In this document: positions 37,282-44,850 of the stretch, piece by piece | How positions within the stretch are numbered: position 1 is the stretch's first letter | Layout: every line of letters begins with the position of its first letter | From: Planctomycetota bacterium | Lineage (GTDB): Bacteria > Planctomycetota > UBA1135 > JACQFD01 | Length of the DNA stretch: 64,000 nucleotides | NCBI GenBank assembly: GCA_016792805.1 | Contig: JAEUHX010000018.1 | Span: 186,001 to 250,000 of the forward strand | Reading direction: 5' to 3' | Translations under genes and position numbers: made by a program | Notes under the pieces: generated by a model | What the model was told of the DNA's origin: nothing | What the model saw: the letters and a program-made list of their open reading frames with translations, nothing else | Database searches by the model: none

Positions 37282-37878
37282 CTACGGCACGAGAAGACCT
37301 CCGATCCGCGACGCCGCGACCTCGGGCCACCTCGGCAGCCGCTCGCCATCCACAGCGCTCCAGCACTCCCGCGCTACCGCCGCCGCCAGTCGCTGGAGAC
37401 CGCGTGGCAAAGCCTCGATCCCGTCGCGCGTGATCCGCGCGCCGAGCGCATGAAGCGCCCCGCGGCATGAGCGCGGCTGCACATCGGGATGCTTGAGCTT
37501 CAAGGAGCGCTTCTCAAGAAGCCACACTTTGAGCGCGTCGCGCCACGCAAGGAGCTCCGCCGCGCAGTTTCCGAATAGATAGAAATCATCCACATATCGC
37601 ACATATCCTGGCACCTTGAGCTCGCGCTTCACAAGATGGTCCATCTCCGATAGGTACAAATGCGCCGCGAAAGTCTGGCTCGTGAGCGCGCCGATCGGTA
37701 GCCCGCGCCCATGCGGCGGCCAATCGGCGTCCATCCGTGCGAATCGACGCACGCGATCGGAGTCGTACAGCCCGCGGCCGGCAGCGAGCACGCTCTCCAC
37801 AACCTCAAGAAACCGCTCGTCGCGCACGCGCCGCCGAAGAAGCTCCGAGATGACTCCCGGATCGATGCTCGGGAAGTG
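37282..37878 (-). pseudogene. DGR-type reverse transcriptase, N-terminally truncated
   Basis: 198 codons from the fusion point to the stop. The fragment opens at HFPSID, the end of RT motif A, and continues ISELLRRRVRDERFLEVVESVL, then GRGLPIGALTSQTFAAHLYLSEMDH (the IGxxxSQ motif diagnostic of DGR and related RTs rather than QGxxxSP), GYVRYVDDFYLFG (YVDD catalytic pair) and the thumb-side ALGARITRDGI. Missing are the fingers, motifs 1 and 2 and the first catalytic aspartate that precedes FPSID, about 100-150 residues. The only in-frame start is GTG 37827, inside the domain. The frame runs upstream through the TR without ATG, GTG or TTG. As written it cannot make an active RT. A real deletion or an assembly collapse would both explain it. 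Confidence 0.88.
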
Positions 37879-38327
37879 GTTCCTGTTGCGGTAGGCGGAA
37901 CGACACCTGTCGGCATTGTTCCAGTAGGAGCCGCCGCGCAGGACGCGGTCGGCGCCACGGGGGCCGGCGCCCCTGTTCGCTTTTGTGCACGCGCTGACTG
38001 CACACGTCCTGCTCGTCGCCAGCCGCCGAGCATCCGGCCGACGACGGCGAGCTCGCTCTCCGCGAAGCGCACTTGTCGAGGAGTGAGCGCGCCGATCTCT
38101 CGCGCAAGGACAAGTGCAGTGCGGAGCCTCACAATACGCTCATCGGCAGATTGTTGATACTCCGGACGACGCTGCGGAAAGGTGAGCGCGAGCGACACCG
38201 CCGCTAACAGCTCCCGCGCCTCGAGAGCGATCTGTGCATGGATCGGCCCGCCTTCCGCGGCACGTGGCTCGCACCATCGCGCCAGATCGAGGGCGCGGAC
38301 ATAGAGCGGTGCAGCGGCGCCCGTCAT
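37629..38327 (-). CDS. avd: DGR accessory protein Avd (reads into the TR)
   Basis: The first 115 residues from ATG 38327 are a four-helix Avd protein: LYVRALDLARWCEPRAAEGGPIHAQIALEARELLAAVSLALTF, then ERIVRLRTALVLAREIGALTPRQVRFAESELAVVGRMLGGWRRA, matching the Avd ending 'LRxxxxLAxxxxxLsxrQyxxxxxxlxxiGrmlGGW'. Avd forms a basic pentamer that binds the RT and template RNA. Normal Avd stops shortly after GGW; here no stop appears and the frame continues about 115 codons through the TR and RT in another frame to 37629. That tail is probably not functional. The start overlaps the HTH-Avd gene as ATGA. Confidence 0.82.
   Translation of the reverse strand: MTGAAAPLYVRALDLARWCEPRAAEGGPIHAQIALEARELLAAVSLALTFPQRRPEYQQSADERIVRLRTALVLAREIGALTPRQVRFAESELAVVGRMLGGWRRAGRVQSARAQKRTGAPAPVAPTASCAAAPTGTMPTGVVPPTATGTTSRASIRESSRSFFGGACATSGFLRLWRACSLPAAGCTTPIACVDSHGWTPIGRRMGAGYRSARSRARLSRRICTYRRWTIL
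37877..37957 (-). repeat. DGR template repeat (TR), 3' truncated
   Basis: On the minus strand it reads GGCGCCGACCGCGTCCTGCG, then ...TACTGGAACAATGCCGACAG, ending CGCAACAGGAACCA. It matches VR2 at every non-adenine position; adenines of AACAAT and AACAGGAACCA are replaced in both VRs. AAC codons at the diversified sites are the hallmark of DGR templates. After 81 of the expected 145 bases it changes abruptly into RT coding sequence (overlap CA at 37877-37878). The order avd, TR, RT on one strand is the usual DGR arrangement. Confidence 0.9.
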
Positions 38328-38914
38328 GAATGGCGGCTCGCGCGCTCGGCCCAGCGAAGGAGTCCGCGGAGCCTCGGAAGCACATGGGTCTCGATTTCTA
38401 TAGCAAATCGAAGCTGGGGATCGGCCGGCGGATCACCCGCCTCGATCCAGAGCTGCGCAGTCGCAACCGAGAGCGCCGCACGCGCTCGGCGCAGATCCTT
38501 CAATTTTGTTGGAGCGTCGTACGCATGGGTCGCACGCGCCATAGAGAGCAATGCACGGCGCAACGAGCGAGCAGAGGCCGCGAGGCTGCCCTCGGCAACA
38601 TTTGTGGTTTCACGCATGGCACGCAGCACCCGGCTTCCGGCGCGAAAGGCATCGAGATCGAGGACGGTCCGGCGGCGGTCGCCTGCCGAGATCGCAGCGC
38701 GTGCGGGGAGCGCTCGCTCGACAGTGTCGCGAATCGCGTTTGCGCGCGCATCGAGAGCAGCGCGCTGCGCGTCCGTGAGAGGGAGGGAGCGGCGCTCAAG
38801 AATCCACCGGCCATGCACTTTTCGCCCTTCGAGCTCGCCCCGGGATACCTGTGCTCGAAGAGTACGCTCGCTGCGGCTCAGGAGAACGGCAGCTTCGCGA
38901 AGTGTGATTTCCAT
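38324..38914 (-). CDS. HTH-fused Avd-like protein
   Basis: 196 residues. The N-terminus MEITLREAAVLLSRSERTLRAQVSRGELEGRKVHGRWILERRSL is an excisionase/MerR-type winged helix-turn-helix that reads a DNA site. The remainder is all-helical and basic (LRAMRETTNVAEGSLAASARSLRRALLSMARATHAYDAPTKLKDLRRARAALSVATAQLWIEAG ... LPRLRGLLRWAERASRHS), resembling the S23/Avd four-helix bundle. It is translationally coupled to the classical Avd by an ATGA overlap. A DNA-binding Avd could tie the retroelement to its target sites or control its expression; both are inferences. Confidence 0.7.
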   Translation of the reverse strand: MEITLREAAVLLSRSERTLRAQVSRGELEGRKVHGRWILERRSLPLTDAQRAALDARANAIRDTVERALPARAAISAGDRRRTVLDLDAFRAGSRVLRAMRETTNVAEGSLAASARSLRRALLSMARATHAYDAPTKLKDLRRARAALSVATAQLWIEAGDPPADPQLRFAIEIETHVLPRLRGLLRWAERASRHS

Positions 38915-39289
38915 GGATGCGTGGTCTCTTTGCGTGGAGGAGAAATCACTCCAATTGCAGGGGCTGCAAGAGTTGAAACGTTTTCTGGGCGGCGCGGAAT
39001 GCAGGGGCGATCGCGCCTAGCCATCCTGGACGTCAGCGGGTGCCGGCAGCGGCATCGAGTGCCCAGGCACGCTCTGCTCGCGGCAGGAAACAGACGTGGA
39101 TCGATGCCGGAGTTGCCGGGGAGCCAAGAATCGGCGGCTGCGATTGCCGCGCGGCGGCACCTCGGCGGCAGGTCTCGGCTGGGGGAACCGAATGCGGCGG
39201 CAAGTCATGCTCCCAAGGGCGGCAGCCGTGGCCGGCTAGCCGCCGGCTGTCCATGAGAGATCCGTGCTCAAGGATCGAGCCTCGAGGCT
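38915..39289. other. Spacer between VR2 and HTH-Avd gene
   Basis: 375 bases. Directly after VR2 (minus strand) is GAGCCTCGAGGCTC, a perfect 14-base palindrome at 39279-39292, then GATCCTTGAGCACGG shared with the flank of VR1. The rest contains no recognisable gene; it should hold the promoter of the DGR core operon. Confidence 0.6.
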
Positions 39290-39292
39290 CTA
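39279..39292 (-). promoter_or_regulatory. Palindrome at the VR2 3' end (DGR hairpin candidate)
   Basis: A perfect 14-base palindrome beginning at the stop codon of target 2. DGR target genes often need a hairpin or cruciform just downstream of the VR for efficient retrohoming; the position fits. VR1 has CTCGATC direct repeats at the same place instead. Confidence 0.55.
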
Positions 39293-39434
39293 CCCGGCTG
39301 GGGCCGCGGGGAAGCAGACGCGGAACCCAACGCCGTTGCCGCGGCTCGACGGCCGGAGCCAGTCGCGGTAGGCGGAACGACACCTGTCGGCATCGAGCCA
39401 GTAGGAGCCGCCGCGCAGGACGCGGTCGGCGCCA
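39290..39434 (-). repeat. DGR variable repeat VR2
   Basis: 145 bases ending at the stop of target 2. Over the 81 bases shared with the TR there are eight differences and all are at template adenines (AACAAT to CTCGAT; AACAGGAACCA to GACTGGCTCCG). No non-adenine change is seen, so VR2 looks like the more recently rewritten target. Confidence 0.92.
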
Positions 39435-42400
39435 GCGCGCGGACCTGCGCGCTCCTCGAGCCCATCTTCCGAATAGGGACCGAACCAATCGCAGCACCAC
39501 TCCAAAACATTCCCGTGCATATCGTACAGATTCCAAAGATTGGGCTTCTTCCTTCTCACGGGCTGGACGCGGCAATCCCAATCTCTTAACGCCTTAGCGA
39601 ATTCATATTCCGTTGATTCTGGAAGATCGCTTTTTCCTGAATTTCGAAAATACCAACCATAGTTTGGAAGCTCCGATTCGTTGTCTCCGAAAGACCACTT
39701 CGACTCCGTGCCTGCTCGGCAGGCGCACTCCCACTGGGCTTCTGTGGGAAGCGCTCCTCCGACCCACACGGCAAAGAGCCAGGCCTCCCACCAGGAGACA
39801 TGCACAGCGGGGTGATCCTCGCTCGGACCCTTCGCTCGAACTCGGCTTTGGGCGGCAGCTCGCGCGCCTCCGTGCAGGAGCGCCATCTCGGCTTCGGTCA
39901 CCGGCGTCGCTCCCATCCGAAAGGCGGGAATCGTGAGCTTTCGCCGGGGACGCTCGTCGTCATAGCCCACTCCCTCGGCGCTCCCCATCCAGAAGGTCAC
40001 TGTGGATTCACCATCCGGAGGAATGGCCACCGTCTCGATCCTTGGCGCTTTCGAGATCGGCCGCCCGATCGCTTTGAAGAACCTCGCTCGATCCAAATGG
40101 CCCGTCAGCGTCTGCAGCGAGAATCCATAGAACGCGGCAACCTCGAGGGAGAGCTTCTGGTCGATCCGCTTCCAGATGGCCTCCTCCGCGAGGCTGCGAA
40201 GATTGGGATCGAGGCGCCACCCCAGACAGATCTCCCCCAGATGATTGCCGTCCCAATCTTCGGTGAAAGTAAGGATCTCAATCATCGCCTCGGGAGCGAC
40301 TCCCTCCACTTGGGGCGCCATGCGCTGGAAGAGCGTCGAGCTCGCTTTGGCGAGGTCTCTGAGGATCTGCTCCCGCTGGCCCGAATCAGGAACCAAGCTC
40401 GCCACGAGCGCGAAGACCTCGCCCCAATTGCGAAGATTCGACTGCCGAGCATCGTCTGCGGTCTTCACAAAAAGCTTGGTGGCGAGCTGGAGCGCCAGCG
40501 TTGCGCCCTGAGCCAACATCTCCTCTGCCGCCAGATACTCCCGCAGCGATTTATGAAGATACTTCCAGCGCGTACGCGGCCCATGGCTCGGCCCCGGCTC
40601 CGGCGCCAGGATGCCGCCGGGCCGCACCTCGCGGAGAAAATCCTCCGGCGAGCCAAACTCTTCGTAGTGTTCCAGAAGCACGGCGGCGCGCGCGCCGCCA
40701 GGGCCTTTCGCCTTGCGCCAAGCGATCTTGAGCTGGGTGAGAACAGCCACAATTTCCTCCGCCGACCACGACTCTTCCCCCTGCGCTGCCGAGCGGCGAT
40801 GCAGCTCGAGGCTCAAGGCGGAGAGGAGCGCTCTTGCTGCGATGGGGCGCGCGACGCCGGCGACGCGACCCCCGGCTCCGGCCGTGGGCGCGTGTTCGCG
40901 GCGAAGGAGGTCTTCGACGGCCAGATCATACAGCTCAGCTCTCGAACGCGGAAAGCCTCGCGATGTGCCAAGCTCCGCCGACTGTTGATCAACGCGCGCC
41001 ATGAGAGTCAATAGAAATGGAAGCTCCGCCAGCTTGTGTAAGCTGTAGCTTTGGCGAATCACTTCCCATACTTGAGATGCACGGAAGCCAAGCAGCTTCG
41101 AGAGAAGCGCCTGCTTGCGCTCGTCGTCGAGACCGCCGACGGAGGCATGCTGGAACTCGGCACCGAGTGGCGCAATTGCGATCGAGTAGCCATCGTCGCG
41201 GCTCGTCACGAGGATGGCAGCATTCTTGTGGTTCGTCGCAAAGGCTCGGACCGCGGCGATGACGCTCTCACGCTTTCGCTCTGCGACCTCATCGAGCCCG
41301 TCGAAGAAGCACCACACTGGCGCCCGACTCTCATCCTGGGCGTGCTCGCGCAGCAACTGTGTGATCGCTTCGGCCGGCTTCTCTCCCCACTCGGCCTCGA
41401 GGTCCCGCTGCAGGAGACGAAGCGGATCGCCACACTCCTCTGCGAACCGAGCGAGAGAGAGGAACACGGGTATCGGGCCATCGAGCTTTTGTGCGAGATC
41501 CCCACAGATCTGACGGCAGAGGGTCGACTTGCCCGAACCAGGCGGGCCGAGCACGACCCAGCGTCCCGTCGAGCCGCGAGGACGTTTTGTGGCGTCCAGC
41601 AAGTCGGCCGGTTGGTACGACGCGCGGCCGAGCGCTCGCTTGTCGCCCTCCTGTGTGCACAGATCGGCGTCGGAGCGCTGCCAGTGGAGATGCACCTCGA
41701 CGTAGACCTCGCGCAGAACTCGATCGGACGCACCCGGAAAGAGATTCACAAGGTGGCGGTGGTGCGACGCCACGAGGGAGCGGTAGTCGGCGAGAAGCTG
41801 GGAGTCGGTGGGCGGCGGCGGCGCGGTGGCAGCCTTGGGCACGCGCGTGCGCCCCGTGGGCTTGCTCGATTTTTGTAGGCTCTTCTTGAGGCGAACAATG
41901 GCCTTCTTCTCGTCGCCATGGCGCTCGACGTCATCGGTAAGATGTGAGAAATCGACACGCAGTGGCTGATCGGGGTCTCCCGCGACGGCAACGGCCTCGT
42001 GAACCGCGAATGCAGCGCCAGCGAGCACGGCCGTCGCCGCATTCCAATGGCCGTGTCGCAGCTCCTTGGCCTGCTCTCGATCAATACTATCAAGAACCCA
42101 CAATAACCCACGCGAATGGTGCGCCCATTCGTGAACTCGCCGCATGCCGCGCGGAATCTCGGTATCCGAAAGAGGCACGAGCGCCGGCATGGCTTCGCGG
42201 CACCACTTCGCGACAGACATGCGAGGCCCGCTGGTCGGGGCGAGAAGCCACGTCTTAGGCTCGCCCAGGAGCGGCGCGGGCGGCGCCGAAGGCGACCGCT
42301 GGCGCTCCCGATTGAGATCCAACAAAAGAGACGCGAGGTCTTCGTGGCTCGCACGAGTGCGCGCCAGCTCCTGGTTCACAAATGGCGGCTGCTCAAGCCA

Positions 42401-42730
42401 CTTCGGCAGCGACTCTCCGGCGCATGCAAGTCCCACGGGCTTCCCGAGCCCCCAGGCGTATCCGATCTCGAAGCCGACGTTGGCGTTGTCGCGATCGACG
42501 CAGGCGAGAATGACGTGGGCGGCTTTGATCCCGTCGGCGATGCGCTTCCACGCATTCCCTTGGCTCGGGTCGAGGCCGAGGTCGACGATCTCAAACCGTG
42601 GGTCACGGCGAAGCTCATCGAGCGGGGCCTTCATGACGCGGACCGAGAAGTCGCGCACGACGAAGACGCGCAGCTTCTTCGGCGCGCGTTCGGGCGCGGG
42701 GTTGGCGGGCTTCGGGCGGCGTGGCGTCAT
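39290..42730 (-). CDS. DGR target 2: TIR-like/NACHT STAND NTPase with variable FGE (C-lectin) domain
   Basis: 1146 residues from ATG 42730; the frame extends to 42868 but that part overlaps the divergent gene's start. It has the same architecture as target 1: TIR/deoxyribosyltransferase-like domain (20-105, RVFVVRDFSVRVM ... DRDNANVGFEIGYAWGLGKPV), a second related domain (159-262), NACHT NTPase with Walker A GPPGSGKST (395-403), Walker B CFFDGLDEV (474-482) and VTSRDDGYS, helical region, and FGE fold (GALPTEAQWECACRAG; YDMHGNVLEWCCDWFGPY; DRVLRGGSYW). The last 48 residues are VR2. Overall identity to target 1 is modest, but the constant VR ends are identical. It is divergent from the SLATT-like gene by 129 bases, suggesting shared control. 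Confidence 0.9.
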   Translation of the reverse strand: MTPRRPKPANPAPERAPKKLRVFVVRDFSVRVMKAPLDELRRDPRFEIVDLGLDPSQGNAWKRIADGIKAAHVILACVDRDNANVGFEIGYAWGLGKPVGLACAGESLPKWLEQPPFVNQELARTRASHEDLASLLLDLNRERQRSPSAPPAPLLGEPKTWLLAPTSGPRMSVAKWCREAMPALVPLSDTEIPRGMRRVHEWAHHSRGLLWVLDSIDREQAKELRHGHWNAATAVLAGAAFAVHEAVAVAGDPDQPLRVDFSHLTDDVERHGDEKKAIVRLKKSLQKSSKPTGRTRVPKAATAPPPPTDSQLLADYRSLVASHHRHLVNLFPGASDRVLREVYVEVHLHWQRSDADLCTQEGDKRALGRASYQPADLLDATKRPRGSTGRWVVLGPPGSGKSTLCRQICGDLAQKLDGPIPVFLSLARFAEECGDPLRLLQRDLEAEWGEKPAEAITQLLREHAQDESRAPVWCFFDGLDEVAERKRESVIAAVRAFATNHKNAAILVTSRDDGYSIAIAPLGAEFQHASVGGLDDERKQALLSKLLGFRASQVWEVIRQSYSLHKLAELPFLLTLMARVDQQSAELGTSRGFPRSRAELYDLAVEDLLRREHAPTAGAGGRVAGVARPIAARALLSALSLELHRRSAAQGEESWSAEEIVAVLTQLKIAWRKAKGPGGARAAVLLEHYEEFGSPEDFLREVRPGGILAPEPGPSHGPRTRWKYLHKSLREYLAAEEMLAQGATLALQLATKLFVKTADDARQSNLRNWGEVFALVASLVPDSGQREQILRDLAKASSTLFQRMAPQVEGVAPEAMIEILTFTEDWDGNHLGEICLGWRLDPNLRSLAEEAIWKRIDQKLSLEVAAFYGFSLQTLTGHLDRARFFKAIGRPISKAPRIETVAIPPDGESTVTFWMGSAEGVGYDDERPRRKLTIPAFRMGATPVTEAEMALLHGGARAAAQSRVRAKGPSEDHPAVHVSWWEAWLFAVWVGGALPTEAQWECACRAGTESKWSFGDNESELPNYGWYFRNSGKSDLPESTEYEFAKALRDWDCRVQPVRRKKPNLWNLYDMHGNVLEWCCDWFGPYSEDGLEERAGPRAGADRVLRGGSYWLDADRCRSAYRDWLRPSSRGNGVGFRVCFPAAPAG

Positions 42731-42859
42731 GACGGCAGTGCGGGGGTGCCGCTCGAACCTCCCGGAGCAGCTTCCGCAGCGGATCATGCCGCGGCGCGCG
42801 CGATGCGCAAGGCCGGCGCGCCCTTGAGCCGCGGGCGTCGCATCGGGCATGCTTCGCCG
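42731..42859. promoter_or_regulatory. Divergent spacer between target 2 and SLATT-like gene
   Basis: 129 bases containing the start signals of both genes. No clear promoter boxes or operator are recognisable in this GC-rich stretch; shared regulation is inferred from geometry only. Confidence 0.4.
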
Positions 42860-44710
42860 ATGGGCCACGAAGAGACGCAGACGCTGCCGCCGCTCCCGCT
42901 GCGGCTGAGAATCGGATTGTGGATCGCACCGGAGGCGCGCGCCGAGGCGATGCCGGCGGTGGCGCGCGGGATTCGTAACTTCTTCGCAGATCGAGCTTCA
43001 CTCGCCGCGCTCTTTCTCAAGCACGCGTCGAAGAGTGACCCGGTCCAGCAAGCTCTCCATCGGTGGATGTATTGGATTCTCGGCGTGACGTCGCGCGAGG
43101 AGCTGGTTCGATCGGCCATGGAGCGTGCCCAAGTCGCCATCACCTGGATTTGTAATCTCGACGCCCCGACTCTCCCGCTCCTCGAGCAGCTCATTCCCGA
43201 CGCCAACGCCGCCCGGTCTCGAGGAGAGTCATTCGAGTGTCATCAGCCGCTCGATCCGGCAGCAGCGAGTGCATTTCTGAATCCTCATCAATCATCTTTG
43301 GCAACCCTGTTCCGAAATCTTGCAGTTCGATGCACTGGCGGAGGCAATATCACACGGAGTAAGCTCTCGACGGATCATGAGGAGCTTGCTCAGGTTGCAA
43401 CAAAACCGGCTTCGACTGCTGACGGATCTCCGCGCTCGATCGGTCGACGCTGTGATTTATTGATCTTGGTCGGCACGAAAGAGCAGATCGACGCCGCGGT
43501 CGGGCCCGGCGCCTCTCACCTTGAGGGAGCGTCGTTGCTCGACGCGGAGATCCCAAGAGAGCGATTCACAGAAGGCGATGTGACGATTCGTCTTCGGGAG
43601 GGCGCGGGGCTTAGTCCCGATCTACTCGCGCACCATGCTTCGCTGAACGTGCTTCCGACGAGCGCCTCGGAGAGAGAGCGATGGAAAGTGAATTGTGAAA
43701 GGGAGCGCGAGAAGCTTGGTCTTGCCGGAGGTCCACCCAAGGACGGCGAACAGGCCCAAAGGGCATTCGCAAGCGTCGTCGAGCGCATGGTCCCCTACTA
43801 CGCTGCGTTCGATCTCGCGGCGCAGCGGTTCCAAAAGCAGCGTGAGTACGCTGTCTCCGCTGTGGCGATCCTCGCTCCCCTCGCTGTATTTGTGGTGGCT
43901 TGTTCGCTCTTTCTTCCGGCCTGGGTGGCTCCCATCTGCTTCAGCATCGAGATGATCATGCTGCTGACCATCGGCTGGTTTGTCCTGCGGGCAATCCTCG
44001 GCGAAGTTCATAAACGGTGGATCGAGCTGCGCCTGTTGGCGGAGTGGATGCGCACCATGATGGCCGTCCTCTTGGCGGGGCATCGCCCGACACACATCGC
44101 GCCTCTGCGCTACCTGGCACCGGCGCGCGACCTATCGCGGCTCGCGCGTATTGTGGGATTCGAATTCGATCTTGCGTGCGAGCGACGGCTTGCGGGCGGA
44201 GTCGATGGGCACACCGCGGCTGTGCCCCCACAGGCAATAGCGACATTCATAAATCGCGTCTGGCTCAACGATCAGCGAAGGTACCATAGAAAGACATCAA
44301 AAAATATGCGTCGATATGCACGACGGATTCGATTGGGAACTGGCCTGATCTTCGTTATGGCGATTGCGGTGTGCGGTGTGCACCTCTCCATGCTGATCGC
44401 CGAGATCGGCACGAAGGGGAGCGGTACCGGCCACAGCCCAATCGAGCACGCGCTTATGACGCTCTCCTTAACAATTCCCGCCGTCGGAGCAGGCCTCGGC
44501 AGCTACCGCGGCCATCGAGAGTTCGACCGGCTGGCGTCCCGCTCCGAGGGTATGGCGGCGGCGCTGAGGGAGGTGCAGCGGGAGATCCTCGCGGCCCGGA
44601 CACCGGAGGCTCTACAGATCGCAGTGCGCCGCGCTGAAGAGCTTACACTTCGCGAAGTGCAAGGATGGGTTTCGCTCATGAACTTCGCGGAGCCGGAGGC
44701 TGAGGCGTGA
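42860..44710 (+). CDS. SLATT-like membrane protein, putative effector
   Basis: 616 residues from ATG 42860 (MGHEETQTLPPLPLRLRIGLW). The first about 310 residues look Rossmann-like and soluble (CDLLILVGTKEQIDAAVGPGASH), possibly a SLOG-type sensor. Two pairs of membrane helices follow: about 330-378 (VSAVAILAPLAVFVVACSLFL, IEMIMLLTIGWFVLRAIL) and about 491-550 (GTGLIFVMAIAVCGVHLS, ALMTLSLTIPAVGAGLGSY). The surrounding sequence (AYDLAAQRFQKQREYAV-like; HREFDRLASRSEGMAAALREV) fits SLATT/DUF4231 domains, which accompany SLOG and SMODS proteins as predicted pore-forming effectors. Its divergent placement next to DGR target 2 makes a linked conflict or defence role likely (inference). Confidence 0.68.
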   Translation: MGHEETQTLPPLPLRLRIGLWIAPEARAEAMPAVARGIRNFFADRASLAALFLKHASKSDPVQQALHRWMYWILGVTSREELVRSAMERAQVAITWICNLDAPTLPLLEQLIPDANAARSRGESFECHQPLDPAAASAFLNPHQSSLATLFRNLAVRCTGGGNITRSKLSTDHEELAQVATKPASTADGSPRSIGRRCDLLILVGTKEQIDAAVGPGASHLEGASLLDAEIPRERFTEGDVTIRLREGAGLSPDLLAHHASLNVLPTSASERERWKVNCEREREKLGLAGGPPKDGEQAQRAFASVVERMVPYYAAFDLAAQRFQKQREYAVSAVAILAPLAVFVVACSLFLPAWVAPICFSIEMIMLLTIGWFVLRAILGEVHKRWIELRLLAEWMRTMMAVLLAGHRPTHIAPLRYLAPARDLSRLARIVGFEFDLACERRLAGGVDGHTAAVPPQAIATFINRVWLNDQRRYHRKTSKNMRRYARRIRLGTGLIFVMAIAVCGVHLSMLIAEIGTKGSGTGHSPIEHALMTLSLTIPAVGAGLGSYRGHREFDRLASRSEGMAAALREVQREILAARTPEALQIAVRRAEELTLREVQGWVSLMNFAEPEAEA

Positions 44711-44850
44711 TGCGGGTGACGCCGTCGAGTGTGCTGTGGCCCTCGAATACGATGCCGGCGCGATGACGGCAGCGCCTCCGCTCGAGGACGCCCTCACCCC
44801 CATGGCTCACACAGATTGCAAGCAGCTGCCGGAATGCTAGGGACGCGAGA

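Noticed and set aside
37057..37470. Plus-strand frame over the RT 3' end
   Set aside because: Shadow of the RT fragment and spacer; the RT frame has YVDD and IGxxxSQ motifs.
37282..37878. RT as part of a group II intron or retron
   Set aside because: IGxxxSQ, adjacent Avd and an adenine-mutated TR/VR pair identify a DGR; no intron domain V or retron ncRNA pattern was seen.
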